From Chryseobacterium sp. S0630 (lineage in GTDB: Bacteria > Bacteroidota > Bacteroidia > Flavobacteriales > Weeksellaceae), in NCBI RefSeq assembly GCF_024158915.1, contig NZ_JAMZGF010000048.1, positions 1-42,767 of the forward strand: a stretch of DNA of 42,767 bases. Reading direction: 5' to 3'. Within the stretch, counting starts at the first letter, position 1. Each line of letters begins with the position of its first letter. A program made the translations under genes and the position numbers. Below are positions 8,251-17,210 of the stretch, piece by piece. The notes beneath the pieces were generated by a model. The model ran no database searches and was not told the DNA's origin. It was given only the letters and a program-made list of their open reading frames with translations.

Positions 8251-8360
8251 CTGATTCCCGCTATCCGCTCATACTCCTCACGCCGGGCTCGCCTACGCAT
8301 CAGCCCTCTACTCTTCTGCCTATGTTCCGGGGTAACCGCTGCTATCGGGGCTAGGGAGGA
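8251..8360. other. GC-rich intergenic element, candidate structured or repeated sequence
   Basis: About 110 bp of markedly GC-rich sequence sits in an AT-rich gap. It begins with attcccgctatccgct and ends with accgctgctatcggggctag. Read on the minus strand this is a ctagccccgat...agcgg...agcgggaat layout, which I recall as a frequent intergenic element in flavobacterial genomes; that recollection is unchecked. No open frame or tRNA fold was recognised. The bases just after it (8361-8392) are an attataaattataaatgat-like simple repeat. Confidence 0.45.
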
Positions 8361-8402
8361 AATTATAAATTATAAATGATGAATTATGAATAGGGCTGTA
8401 TT

Positions 8403-8467
8403 ATTCAATAGGAACGGGCTTGAGCCCGTTTTACATTAAATAAAAATACATTCATCGGCTTTAGCCG
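8403..8467. repeat. REP-like palindrome with aatagg end box, partial copy
   Basis: attcaatagg (8403-8412) is followed by the palindrome aacgggcttgagcccgtt (8413-8430) and then cggctttagccg (8456-8467). It has the same architecture as the left half of the fuller copies at 19417-19555 and 20414-20569. The remainder of the 8215-8580 gap shows no gene. Confidence 0.75.
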
Positions 8468-8580
8468 AAACATAAACTTACTCCACATAGCAATTCAGTA
8501 TTTTTCCCATATTTTCCCTTTGCCAGAGCTCTATTTATAAAAAATGAATATCTTAGCCCTCTTAAATAAAACATTAAACT

Positions 8581-8973
8581 ATGAAAAAACAAAGAGTATC
8601 GAATGCATTCGTCGCTGCGTCGTGGGTAGCATTGGGAGCGGGAATGATTGGCTTTATTGTGGGGCTTGCAAGAGCAGAAATGCTGCTGAATGAGAAGGGA
8701 TATTATTTCACCATCCTTCTTTATGGTTTATTTGCTGTAGTTTCTTTACAGAAAGCAGTACGTGACAGATTAGAAAACATTCAGGTAACAGATATTTATT
8801 ATGGAATCTGCTGGTTTGCCACATTATCATCCATTGTATTACTGGCCATCGGACTTTGGAACGCCACCATCCTTCCCAGCGAAAAAGGTTTTTATGCCTT
8901 TGCCTTTCTACTGGCACTCTTCGGAGCCATCGCAGTTCAGAAAAACACCCGTGATAATATGCTTCAGGAATAA
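8581..8973 (+). CDS. YiaA/YiaB-family inner-membrane protein
   Basis: This 130-aa protein has four predicted membrane helices arranged as two similar halves. Each half has a W...G..GF..G hydrophobic pair, an E-KG(Y/F)Y or E-KGFY turn and a closing QK..RD motif (LQKAVRDRLEN and VQKNTRDNMLQE). This is the duplicated YiaA/YiaB domain. Members are widespread and of unknown function. The gene stands alone between a repeat-rich gap and a terminator. Confidence 0.85.
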   Translation: MKKQRVSNAFVAASWVALGAGMIGFIVGLARAEMLLNEKGYYFTILLYGLFAVVSLQKAVRDRLENIQVTDIYYGICWFATLSSIVLLAIGLWNATILPSEKGFYAFAFLLALFGAIAVQKNTRDNMLQE

Positions 8974-8978
8974 AGTAA

Positions 8979-9005
8979 ACTCTCCAAAACGGACAGTTTT
9001 TTATT
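8979..9005 (+). terminator. Intrinsic terminator after the YiaA-like gene
   Basis: actctcc (8979-8985) pairs with ggacagt (8991-8997) with one mismatch, followed by a run of six T. It resembles the two lipoprotein terminators upstream. Confidence 0.75.
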
Positions 9006-9112
9006 TAAATAATTTCATTAAAATTTATAAATTACTACAAAATTCATATTTAAGTTAAAAATATATTAAGTTTTTTGCTATTTTAGTAGTGCTTATTTCA
9101 CAAACTAATGAC

Positions 9113-10435
9113 ATGTACAAAAAACTATTAACTTTTTCTTTATGTATTCTATTATTTCAGCTTTCAAAAGCACAAAACGAATTTATCACCATCTGGAAAA
9201 CCCAAAGTTCCCAACTCATTAAATTTCCCGGGAGAGGAACCAATTTCAAAGTCTATTGGGAGGAAGTAGGATATCCTCAGCATAACGGGACGATTAATAA
9301 TGTAACTTCTACTACTGAATTTACGATCAACGTAGGAATACCTTTCAATCCTACTCCATCTCAGGCCAGCTACAAAATTAAAATCAGTGACGGTAACGGA
9401 AGTTTTGATCAGGTAAGATTCTTTGACAATACATTAGTTCCAGCTTATAATGCTTCAGACCGTTCAAAAATTACTCAGATTACCCAATGGGGAAATATAA
9501 AATGGAAAAGCTTCGACAATGCTTTTGTGTACTGTGATAATATGGACGTAACAGCCACTGATGTTCCAGACCTCAGCCTCGTTACAAGCATGCGCCAGAT
9601 GTTTTATTTATGTATTTCACTTATCGGCAATCCTTCTTTTAATACATGGAACACCTCCACCATCACCGATATGTATTATATGTTTGGTGACGATAATCTC
9701 TTTAACCAGCCTTTGGGAGACTGGGATACTTCGAATGTTACAGATATGTCATATATGTTTGACTATACAGGATTCAACCAATCTTTGAGTAAATGGAACA
9801 CAGCAAAGGTGACCACCATGGAACACATGTTTCATGATTCAGAAAATTTCAACCAGGATCTTCAGAACTGGAATACAGGGAGTGTCACCAATATGAACGA
9901 AATGTTCCGTGACACTGCTTTTAACCAAAATATCGGAAGGTGGAATCTAAGTTCATTAACAACAGCTAGCGATATGTTTCTCAATTCTGCTATGAGCTGC
10001 CTGAATTATGACAAAACCCTTTTTGGATGGAGCCAGAGTTCTTCAACACCTAATAATATTGATTTATCAAGTGCTTCTCCATTAATTTATTCTCATGCTG
10101 ACGCAGTAGCTGCCAGAAATTATTTAATGAATAATAAGGGCTGGACTATATCGGGCGACGTTTACAACGGACTCTGTAACCAGACCCTTTCAGCTTCTGA
10201 AACGGAAATGAGTACTAAAGCTACCATCTATCCCAATCCGGCAACAGATATCATTCATTTGAAAAACATTCCACATCCGGTAAGTTTTATCATCACCGAT
10301 ATGAGTGGAAGAACTACTGTCAAAGAGAACCTGAAAAACGATAAGATTCCCGTTCACGTTTTAACTCCGGGGAATTATATCTTACAGATTATGACAAAGG
10401 GTTCAACAATTTCATTTCCATTCATAAAAAAATAA
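9113..10435 (+). CDS. BspA/DUF285-repeat protein with T9SS sorting domain, copy 1
   Basis: This is a 440-aa secreted protein. I start it at the ATG at 9113 because it gives a clean signal peptide ending SKAQ; the upstream GTG at 9089 only adds a polar extension. The mature part opens with EFITIWKT and a beta domain that resembles the other two copies. It then has about six DUF285 units of the form FNQPLGDWDTSNVTDMSYMF, each ~24 aa. A GWTISGD segment and a type A C-terminal sorting domain (IYPNPATDIIHL ... GNYILQI) follow. It should be exported by the type IX system and attached to the surface. Similar repeat proteins in other bacteria act as adhesins; that role here is inference. Confidence 0.9.
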   Translation: MYKKLLTFSLCILLFQLSKAQNEFITIWKTQSSQLIKFPGRGTNFKVYWEEVGYPQHNGTINNVTSTTEFTINVGIPFNPTPSQASYKIKISDGNGSFDQVRFFDNTLVPAYNASDRSKITQITQWGNIKWKSFDNAFVYCDNMDVTATDVPDLSLVTSMRQMFYLCISLIGNPSFNTWNTSTITDMYYMFGDDNLFNQPLGDWDTSNVTDMSYMFDYTGFNQSLSKWNTAKVTTMEHMFHDSENFNQDLQNWNTGSVTNMNEMFRDTAFNQNIGRWNLSSLTTASDMFLNSAMSCLNYDKTLFGWSQSSSTPNNIDLSSASPLIYSHADAVAARNYLMNNKGWTISGDVYNGLCNQTLSASETEMSTKATIYPNPATDIIHLKNIPHPVSFIITDMSGRTTVKENLKNDKIPVHVLTPGNYILQIMTKGSTISFPFIKK

Positions 10436-10463
10436 CCCTCAACAAAACTAATAACCATAAACT

Positions 10464-12143
10464 ATGAACATGATTTTAAAAAAAATTCCAATACTCATTT
10501 TTCTTTTGCTGATCTTTCTGGCAAAGGCACAAAATGAATTTATCACAGTATGGAAACCCAGTCTTACCCCACCTAACTATCCTTATGCAGGAATTCCTGT
10601 TAACTCAAACAATAATCAGATCTGGTTTCCAGGAATAGGAACGAATTACCAGATCTATTGGGAGGAAATTGGCTACCCTACACATAATGCCACTTTAACG
10701 AATGTAACTTCTACCTCTCAGCTTCTGATCGACTTCGGAGTTCCACAAAATCCCAATCCGGCAGATGCTACCTACCGGTTGAAAGTAAGCAATGGAAACG
10801 GAATTTTTCACCAGATAAGGTTTGCCGACTGGGACATGTTCAATGATAACGGAATTGTAGGTGATGTACATAAAATCCAGTTGATAGAACAATGGGGAAA
10901 TATTCAGTGGTCTTCTATGGAACAGGCATTTCAGGCTTGCAAAATTTTAGATTTTACGGCAACAGATATTCCTGATCTGAAAGAAGTAACTGATATGTCT
11001 TACATGTTTTTAGGTTGTTATGGTTTAGTGGGAAATTCCAGTATCAATACCTGGAATATTTCCAATGTAACGACGCTGCTGGGAACATTTTCAGGATGTT
11101 TTGTATTCAATCAGCCGGTTGGAGACTGGAACACATCCAATGTTACCATGATGGGGATAACATTCTCTGCGGCTAAAATTTTCAACCAGCCGCTGGCCAA
11201 TTGGGATACTTCTAAAGTTACTGCTACTGCCGCTATGTTTAGTGGAGCAACCCTGTTTAACCAACCTATTGGGAATTGGGATATGTCCAGTAATCTTGAT
11301 GCAGAATTTATGTTTTCGCATGCTATCAATTTCAATCAACCACTCGGAAACTGGAATACAACACAAATCATCGAAATGAATAATATGTTTTTGGGTGCAA
11401 AAGTTTTTAATCAGGACATCAGCAGCTGGGATACCCAAAATGTCAAATTCATGCATGGTATGTTTTATAATGCAGAAAACTTCAACAGTAATATTTCCAA
11501 TTGGGACACCAGAAAAGTAGAATGGATGGCTGAAATGTTCAGGGGGGCAAAAAGCTTCAATCAGGATATAGGAAAATGGAATGTAAGTTCAGTAAAAAGT
11601 ATGAACGATATGTTCAATGATGCCCTTATTTTCAACCAAAATCTTGGAAAATGGAATCTCAGTTCATTATTATATGCATCCAATATATTCAAAAATTCGG
11701 CATTAAACTGCCAGAATTATGACAGCACACTGTATGGCTGGAGCCTGAACCCTTCTACTCCCAATAATATTAATATATCCTCTGTTTCACCTCTTACGTA
11801 TTCTCACAATGCAGCAGTAACGGCAAGAAACTACCTCATCAATACCAAAGGCTGGACAATCAGTGGAGATACCTACAACGGAGAATGTCAATCCTTCCTT
11901 GGAACTTCGGATGTAAAAGTGAAAGGGGAGCTCAGCATTTACCCCAACCCTGCCAGTCATATTATTTATGTAAAGAATTCCACTGCTAAAGACTTTAAAA
12001 TTATTGATATGAGCGGCAGAATTGTTTTAAGCGGGAATTTGACAGATGCACAGATCAACATCCAGACTTTAACTTCCGGGAATTACATTTTGCAACTGTA
12101 TTCAAAAGAAGATATCCAAAACCTGAAATTCATCAAAAAATAA
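10464..12143 (+). CDS. BspA/DUF285-repeat protein with T9SS sorting domain, copy 2
   Basis: This is the longest of the three tandem paralogues (559 aa), with signal peptide ending AKAQ. The N-terminal beta domain contains FPGIGTNYQIYWEEIGYP. The repeat region has about ten ~25-aa units, for example FNQPVGDWNTSNVTMMG and FNQDIGKWNVSSVKSMNDMF. These are followed by NYDSTLYGWS, GWTISGDTYNGEC and a type A sorting domain starting IYPNPASHIIYVKN. It lies 28 bp after copy 1, so they probably share a transcript. An ATG two codons downstream (10470) matches copy 3 better and may be the true start. The size difference from its neighbours is mostly in the number of repeat units. Confidence 0.9.
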   Translation: MNMILKKIPILIFLLLIFLAKAQNEFITVWKPSLTPPNYPYAGIPVNSNNNQIWFPGIGTNYQIYWEEIGYPTHNATLTNVTSTSQLLIDFGVPQNPNPADATYRLKVSNGNGIFHQIRFADWDMFNDNGIVGDVHKIQLIEQWGNIQWSSMEQAFQACKILDFTATDIPDLKEVTDMSYMFLGCYGLVGNSSINTWNISNVTTLLGTFSGCFVFNQPVGDWNTSNVTMMGITFSAAKIFNQPLANWDTSKVTATAAMFSGATLFNQPIGNWDMSSNLDAEFMFSHAINFNQPLGNWNTTQIIEMNNMFLGAKVFNQDISSWDTQNVKFMHGMFYNAENFNSNISNWDTRKVEWMAEMFRGAKSFNQDIGKWNVSSVKSMNDMFNDALIFNQNLGKWNLSSLLYASNIFKNSALNCQNYDSTLYGWSLNPSTPNNINISSVSPLTYSHNAAVTARNYLINTKGWTISGDTYNGECQSFLGTSDVKVKGELSIYPNPASHIIYVKNSTAKDFKIIDMSGRIVLSGNLTDAQINIQTLTSGNYILQLYSKEDIQNLKFIKK

Positions 12144-12173
12144 CTATACAACTAATACCTATAAATAATAAAC

Positions 12174-13733
12174 ATGATTTTAAAAAAAATTCCTACACTT
12201 ATTTTTCTCATGCTGGCTTTCATTGCGAAAGCTCAGGATGAATTTATTACCATCTGGAAACCCGCATCTACTGTATTACCAGCAGTAAATGTAGACGCTC
12301 CCTATCAGGCCACTACACAGCAAATATGGTTTCCCGGAATTGGTGATAATTATGATATTTATTGGGAGGAAGTAGGTTATCCTCAGCACAATGGTTCCCT
12401 TCTAGATGTAACTTCCACCAAACAGGTTCTTATCGACTTCGGAACGTCAATCGCAGAAAAAAATGATGCAAAATACAGGGTAAAAGTTACGAATGGTAAC
12501 GGAATTTTCAGGCAAATAAAATTTGGAACGCCTCAATTATATCCTGGTCCTGAGCAAGTTTTTCCTATCTGGCAGATCAATGGAAGTTCAGATAAAATAC
12601 TGGAAATAGAACAATGGGGCAATATTTCATGGACTACCATGGAGAGTGCCTTCAGTCTGTGCAGGCTTATGCAGCTTACAGCAACAGATACTCCCAATCT
12701 TAATAATGTGGAGGATGCTTCTTTCATGTTTTATGGCACTACCAGTTTTATGGGTGCCAGCTCTATGCAAAACTGGGATACTTCGAAAATTAAGAATTTC
12801 AGTTTTATGCTTTCTCTTTTATTTGATGTGAATCCTTCTACTGCCGTAATAGAACAGTTCAACTCACCTTATCTGGACAGCTGGAATATGTCTTCAGCCA
12901 CCAACCTCAGCTATATGTTGGGAAACAGAACAGTTTTTAACCAGACTCTCAATAGCTGGGATGTCTCAAAGGTGACAGATATGAGCTGGATGTTTGGACA
13001 ATGTTTAAGCTTCAATCAGCGTCTGGATAACTGGGATACTTCAAGCTTAGAAGACATGCATTTTATGTTTCATATGATTCCTGTTTTCAATCAGCCATTG
13101 AACTGGAATACTTCCAAAGTGACCAATATGGCGCATGTATTTCATGGCTGTACAACCTTTAATCAGCCTTTAGACAATTGGGATATGACAAAAGTGACCA
13201 GAATAGACCAGATCCTTAATTTTGCTTCAGGTTTCAATCAGTCATTAGGAAACTGGAACTTAGTTTCTCTTACCAATGGGAATGCTTCTTTAACAATGTC
13301 TGGTCTTAATTGTGAAAATTACAGCAAAACCCTTCTGGGATGGGCAGACAATCCCAATATAGCCAACAATGTTTCATTAGGTTCCGTACAAGGATTAAAA
13401 TATGCTTCTAACGTATCAGACAAAAGGGATATTCTCATCAATAAAGGCTGGTCAATAGTAGGTGATGTGGTGGGAAGTTGCTTACTCTCTTCATCGGATG
13501 TAAGACTGAACAAAAAGCTTTCGCTATATCCTAACCCTACAGTGGATGACATTCATGTTGAAGGATTAAGCGATATAAAGAGTTATAAAATTTATGATGC
13601 CAGCGGAAGATTGGTAAAAGAAGGAAATCCCAATAATGAAATCATCAATGTAAGTTCTTTACCTAAAGGAAATTACATTTTGCAGCTGATGTTGAAAGAA
13701 AAAACAATCTCTTCAAAATTCATCAAGAAATAA
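12174..13733 (+). CDS. BspA/DUF285-repeat protein with T9SS sorting domain, copy 3
   Basis: This 519-aa secreted paralogue has signal peptide ending AKAQ and the shared DEFITIWKP opening. Its beta domain (FPGIGDNYDIYWEEVGYP) is longer than in copy 1. About eight DUF285-like units follow, including NSWDVSKVTDMSWMFGQC and FNQPLDNWDMTKVTRI. The C-terminal sorting domain is LSLYPNPTVDDIHVEG ... GNYILQLM. It follows copy 2 by 30 bp and is closed by a terminator, so the three genes form one likely operon. Repeat units within and between copies are similar enough to allow recombination. Confidence 0.9.
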   Translation: MILKKIPTLIFLMLAFIAKAQDEFITIWKPASTVLPAVNVDAPYQATTQQIWFPGIGDNYDIYWEEVGYPQHNGSLLDVTSTKQVLIDFGTSIAEKNDAKYRVKVTNGNGIFRQIKFGTPQLYPGPEQVFPIWQINGSSDKILEIEQWGNISWTTMESAFSLCRLMQLTATDTPNLNNVEDASFMFYGTTSFMGASSMQNWDTSKIKNFSFMLSLLFDVNPSTAVIEQFNSPYLDSWNMSSATNLSYMLGNRTVFNQTLNSWDVSKVTDMSWMFGQCLSFNQRLDNWDTSSLEDMHFMFHMIPVFNQPLNWNTSKVTNMAHVFHGCTTFNQPLDNWDMTKVTRIDQILNFASGFNQSLGNWNLVSLTNGNASLTMSGLNCENYSKTLLGWADNPNIANNVSLGSVQGLKYASNVSDKRDILINKGWSIVGDVVGSCLLSSSDVRLNKKLSLYPNPTVDDIHVEGLSDIKSYKIYDASGRLVKEGNPNNEIINVSSLPKGNYILQLMLKEKTISSKFIKK

Positions 13734-13740
13734 AAACAAA

Positions 13741-13771
13741 AAAGCCTCGCTGAAAAGTGAGGCTTTTATTT
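13741..13771. terminator. Bidirectional terminator between the BspA operon and purE
   Basis: agcctcgct (13743-13751) pairs with agtgaggct (13756-13764) across a gaaa loop, with one G-T pair, and has A and T tracts on both sides. It can serve the plus-strand operon and the convergent purE gene. Confidence 0.88.
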
Positions 13772-13788
13772 TTGAGTTTAAAACTCAA

Positions 13789-14298
13789 CTATTTATCAAA
13801 ATGATTAGGATGCTGGGCTTTGATATCATCTACCGTTCCCAGTACTTTATCTTTTAGAGAATCCTGATATTTCTGAAGCTTAGCAGCTACTTCTTCATTA
13901 CCGCTTCCTAAGATTTTTGCGGCTAAAATTCCTGCATTCAAAGCACCGTTCAAAGCTACAGTAGCTACAGGAATTCCTCCAGGCATCTGAAGAATAGATA
14001 ATACAGAATCCCATCCGTCTATAGAATTACTGGACAAAATCGGAACTCCGATTACCGGAAGTGTCGTGCAGCTTGCCACCATTCCCGGAAGATGTGCTGC
14101 TCCTCCTGCTCCAGCTACAATGACCTTCAGACCTCTTTCCTGAGCAGTCTTTGCATAATCGAACATTCTTTCCGGTGTTCTGTGTGCTGAAACTACAGTT
14201 AATTCATAAGGGATATCAAGGCTTTTAAGAAAATTTGCAGCCTGTTCCATGATCGGCAGATCACTCTGACTGCCCATAATAATTCCTACCATCTTCAA
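13789..14298 (-). CDS. purE: 5-(carboxyamino)imidazole ribonucleotide mutase
   Basis: This 169-aa class I PurE converts N5-CAIR to CAIR in purine synthesis, working after PurK. The N-terminal GIIMGSQSDLPIM contains the phosphate/active-site Ser-Asp pair, VVSAHRTPERM carries the catalytic His, and AGAGGAAHLPGMVA is the conserved glycine loop. Length fits the class I octamer subunit. The purK gene is not adjacent but about 6.3 kb away at 20638-21750, also on the minus strand, with unrelated genes between. An in-frame ATG two codons downstream is an equally possible start. Confidence 0.97.
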   Translation of the reverse strand: MKMVGIIMGSQSDLPIMEQAANFLKSLDIPYELTVVSAHRTPERMFDYAKTAQERGLKVIVAGAGGAAHLPGMVASCTTLPVIGVPILSSNSIDGWDSVLSILQMPGGIPVATVALNGALNAGILAAKILGSGNEEVAAKLQKYQDSLKDKVLGTVDDIKAQHPNHFDK

Positions 14299-14312
14299 TT
14301 TTATTAGATGTT

Positions 14313-14320
14313 CAAAGATA
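14313..14320 (-). promoter_or_regulatory. TAnnTTTG -7 box for purE
   Basis: The minus-strand reading is tatctttg, 14 bases before the purE ATG. No clear -33 element lies upstream, where a purine-rich repeat occupies the gap. Confidence 0.45.
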
Positions 14321-14472
14321 AAAAATAAAGATGGAAGTTGGAAGAAGGAAGCTGGAAGTTCTTTTAATCACAAATAAAACCTCTTGCCATTAAGACACCA
14401 ACTTTACCCTACTCAAATCTGTATCACCAAAAATTGAACGAACTGTACCCATTCTTTTTCTTATAAAAATTC

Positions 14473-14480
14473 TAATTTTG
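14473..14480 (+). promoter_or_regulatory. TAnnTTTG -7 box for the DMT transporter gene
   Basis: taattttg lies one base before a possible TTG start at 14482 and 22 bases before the TTG at 14503. Because transcription should begin a few bases after the box, it supports the downstream start. Confidence 0.45.
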
Positions 14481-14502
14481 TTTGTTACACTACTTACATA
14501 CG

Positions 14503-15408
14503 TTGAAAGATTATAAACTTATTTTTGCTGTTCTCACTGTTGCCATTGTCTGGGGAACAACTTTTTTGGCCATTCGTGTTGCTGTGGAAACAATTCCTGC
14601 CTGGTTTGTAGCCGGAATCCGACAGTTTCTGGCTTCTGTTATCATGCTTATTGTTCTTCTTTCCAGAAAGGAATTCAAGTGGATTGGCTGGAAGAGTTTA
14701 GGCTACCAGATTATATTCGCATCCCTGATGCTGGTCGTTGCCAATGGAATGACCACGGTGGCTGAAGAAACTGTCTCGAGCAGTCTTGCCTCGTTAATCA
14801 GTGCATGCTCACCTATTCTCGTATTTCTGGGAAGTGTGGCTGTAGGATTACAGAAATTCAGTTTGCGGGCGCTTAGTGGTGTTCTCCTTTGTTTCAGCGG
14901 AATTCTTTTTATTTTCTGGGACGGACTTAAAGATCTTGCCAACCCTGATTACAGAATGGGAATGATTTTCCTGTTCTGCGCCATTGCAGGTTGGGCTTCA
15001 GGAACTATTTTCACCAAAAAACTCAATATTCAGAGCGGAAATATAACGTTGAATCTGTTTTATCAGTTTCTGTTTGCAGGAGTTGTTCAGGTTATTCTTG
15101 CATTTCTGTTTTCTGAAAATTATAACTTTGGAAACTGGACGATTAAAAGTATTTCAGCCATGTTATATCTTGCTGTCTTTGGTTCTGTAGCGGCTTTTTT
15201 TGCCTTCCATTATGCACTGACAAAAATTTCACCGGTACAGGTTTCTATCCTTGCTTATTTCAACACCATTATTGCTATATTTCTAGGCTGGCTGATTATG
15301 GACGAAAAAGTTACTGTTAAGTTTATTCTCGCTGCAGCAATGATTATCTGTGGTGTTTTTATTATCAATTACAAACCGGGAATGTTCAAAAGACAAAGGG
15401 TTGAATGA
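14503..15408 (+). CDS. DMT-superfamily (EamA) transporter
   Basis: This inner-membrane protein of about 301 aa has ten predicted helices in two EamA repeats. It begins KLIFAVLTVAIVWGTTFLAIRVAVETIPAWF, and the second repeat includes GMIFLFCAIAGWASG and ends with VQVSILAYFNTIIAIFLGW before the MDEKV loop. The family exports metabolites, often amino acids or nucleoside-like compounds; the substrate here cannot be told. No ATG exists near the start. I choose TTG at 14503 because the 14482 TTG almost touches the -7 box. It is monocistronic. Confidence 0.87.
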   Translation: MKDYKLIFAVLTVAIVWGTTFLAIRVAVETIPAWFVAGIRQFLASVIMLIVLLSRKEFKWIGWKSLGYQIIFASLMLVVANGMTTVAEETVSSSLASLISACSPILVFLGSVAVGLQKFSLRALSGVLLCFSGILFIFWDGLKDLANPDYRMGMIFLFCAIAGWASGTIFTKKLNIQSGNITLNLFYQFLFAGVVQVILAFLFSENYNFGNWTIKSISAMLYLAVFGSVAAFFAFHYALTKISPVQVSILAYFNTIIAIFLGWLIMDEKVTVKFILAAAMIICGVFIINYKPGMFKRQRVE

Positions 15409-15414
15409 TAAACC

Positions 15415-15570
15415 TATTTCAAACCACAAAAGACACAAAAGTTTGTAAATCCTTGTGCTTTTAAAGGTATTATATGAATTTTTGAAAAGCTCACAAAATT
15501 ATTTAAGATTAAAAAAGAATCTGTGCTAATCTGTGTCATCCGTGGGCTAAAAAATGCATTAAGACTTTCA
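15415..15570. other. Intergenic gap with a ctgtg/cacaaaag-type simple repeat
   Basis: The gap holds aaaccacaaaagacacaaaag at its left and a ctgtgctaatctgtgtcatccgtggg stretch at its right. These are roughly complementary in character (acac/gtgt) and resemble a flavobacterial intergenic repeat. No gene, tRNA or clear terminator was seen. Confidence 0.35.
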
Positions 15571-15576
15571 ATAAAA

Positions 15577-16482
15577 TCACTGATCGCTATTATAAACCCC
15601 ATTCGCTTTTAACCATTTCAAAAACAGATCCATCCATTCTCCGGTATTCGTTCCTTTTTTACCCATTCCCCAGCCATGACCGCCTGATTGAAATAAGTGC
15701 AGTTCGGCAGGAATTTTATGATCTTTCAATGCCTGATACATCAGAATACTATTTTCTACAGGAGAAATAGGATCATCTTCAGACTGCGCCAAAAAAGTGA
15801 TGGGTGTCTGAGCATTCACCTGCTTTTCAACAGACAGCTTCATCTGATCACTTCTGTCAGAATCTTTTCCTAATAAAGATTTAAATGAATGGGTCATATT
15901 ATTGGGTGGCAGCATAGATACTACAGGATAAATCATTGCTGTAAAGTTGGGTTTTGCAGAAATCAAATCAATATCATCCTGAGGAGGATAATAATTTGTA
16001 TTGAATGTAGAGGAAATATATCCCGCAAGATGTCCGCCAGCAGAAAACCCAAGTACCCCGATTTTATCCGGATTTATTTTGTATTTCCCTGCATTTTTTC
16101 TAATAATTCGCAAAGCACGCTGAGCATCCTGAAAAGGAACATATTTTGTTGTCCAGTCTTCTCCCGGAAGTCTGTATTCAAGCTCAAAAGCAGTAATTCC
16201 CAGAGATTTCAGCCATTCTGATGCAGGATAACCTTCTGATCCGGATTCAATGTGGGCATAGCCACCACCGCTGATCACTAAAACAGCAATTCCGTTGGGA
16301 TTGACTGGTTGATGGATGATAAGCTTCGGTGTACTTACATTTGTAAGAGAACCTTTTGGAGAAACCTTATTTTCACCTCCGGGCCCGGGACCATCCGGTA
16401 TTGATTTCCAAAGATTGATAGAAGGTAACTGAGCAGAAAACATTCCTGCAATAAACAAAAAAGAGAAAAAAATATTTTTCAT
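15577..16482 (-). CDS. Secreted alpha/beta hydrolase (BD-FAE/acetyl-esterase-like)
   Basis: This 301-aa protein has a signal peptide ending FSAQ, so it should act in the periplasm or outside. The oxyanion-side motif VISGGGYAHI and the nucleophile elbow GFSAGGH mark a serine hydrolase of the esterase/lipase branch. The acid is probably Asp in QSEDDPISP and the His is in SGGHGWGMG. Relatives deacetylate or de-esterify plant polysaccharides; the substrate here is unknown, and no glycoside hydrolase sits beside it. The gene is alone, facing the DMT gene tail-to-tail. Confidence 0.88.
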   Translation of the reverse strand: MKNIFFSFLFIAGMFSAQLPSINLWKSIPDGPGPGGENKVSPKGSLTNVSTPKLIIHQPVNPNGIAVLVISGGGYAHIESGSEGYPASEWLKSLGITAFELEYRLPGEDWTTKYVPFQDAQRALRIIRKNAGKYKINPDKIGVLGFSAGGHLAGYISSTFNTNYYPPQDDIDLISAKPNFTAMIYPVVSMLPPNNMTHSFKSLLGKDSDRSDQMKLSVEKQVNAQTPITFLAQSEDDPISPVENSILMYQALKDHKIPAELHLFQSGGHGWGMGKKGTNTGEWMDLFLKWLKANGVYNSDQ

Positions 16483-16587
16483 TTCGTTCAGTTTTAATCT
16501 TAAAACAACATCAATAATCTTACCTAACCTATCCCACTGTTTTTAAACTTATTAAATATAATTAAAATCAGATATGCTTCAGTTGGG

Positions 16588-16617
16588 TTTTGTATTTACT
16601 TCATTTTCCTTATATTG
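16588..16617 (+). promoter_or_regulatory. Candidate promoter for the lipoprotein-antiporter pair
   Basis: A ttttg at 16588-16592 is followed after 18 bases by tatattg at 16611-16617. This approximates the Bacteroidota TTG/TAnnTTTG pair, with the last T of the -7 box missing. The downstream ATG is at 16638. Confidence 0.4.
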
Positions 16618-16637
16618 TATACTCCAACCGATACAAT

Positions 16638-17204
16638 ATGCTGAAAAACACATTTTTTTTATTTCTGACCGCCTCTTTCCTTTTGATAAGCTGTGACTAC
16701 AAAGAGAAAGAGAAGAACCTGACAGACAAGGAGAAACAACTTTTAGACAAAGAGAAACTATTCGCTAAGAAAGAATCCGAGTACCAGTCACTTCTGAAAA
16801 TGAGAGACAGTATTTTTTCCAAAAAAGATTCTGTAGTGATTACCGCTGCATGGCCTACGGAAATTTCCGGCCCATGGAATGGTAAAGTAATCTGTACAGA
16901 ATCCAACTGCAGTGAATATGCAGTAGGCGACCAACGTACTGACATCTGGGAATTCGATAATGATTCTACCCAGCCTATTACCAAAATCATCAACAACAAT
17001 AATCTGGTAAGGCTGTATACGGGCAAGTTTGAAAACAATGAGATCAGACTGTCTTTCAAAACCGATTCTACAGCCAAAAAGAATGTAGAAATGAGCGTTC
17101 TTCTTAATGATATTTCGGACAACAAGATCAAAGGAACCAGAACCATCACTTCTGATGGCTGTACCGCCAAGTTCTCTGTTGAATTAGTACGTTCCACAAA
17201 ATAA
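16638..17204 (+). CDS. Predicted lipoprotein with charged N-terminal helix
   Basis: This 188-aa protein has lipobox LLISC19 and then about 45 highly charged residues (KEKEKNLTDKEKQLLDKEK), probably a helix or coiled coil. The C-terminal domain contains a paired-Cys segment (CTESNC) and ISGPWNGKV, which resembles a small beta-barrel. An upstream non-ATG extension to 16590 is rejected because it would bury the lipobox. The antiporter gene starts 6 bp after its stop, so they are co-transcribed. A supporting role for the transporter is possible but unproven. Function is not recognised. Confidence 0.78.
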   Translation: MLKNTFFLFLTASFLLISCDYKEKEKNLTDKEKQLLDKEKLFAKKESEYQSLLKMRDSIFSKKDSVVITAAWPTEISGPWNGKVICTESNCSEYAVGDQRTDIWEFDNDSTQPITKIINNNNLVRLYTGKFENNEIRLSFKTDSTAKKNVEMSVLLNDISDNKIKGTRTITSDGCTAKFSVELVRSTK

Positions 17205-17210
17205 ACACCT

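Noticed and set aside
8251..8360. tRNA or other known RNA gene in the GC-rich element
   Set aside because: No cloverleaf, CCA end or T-arm motif was found on either strand.
11091..11456. Antisense frames inside the second BspA-repeat gene
   Set aside because: They mirror the DUF285 repeats of the sense frame and have no independent support.
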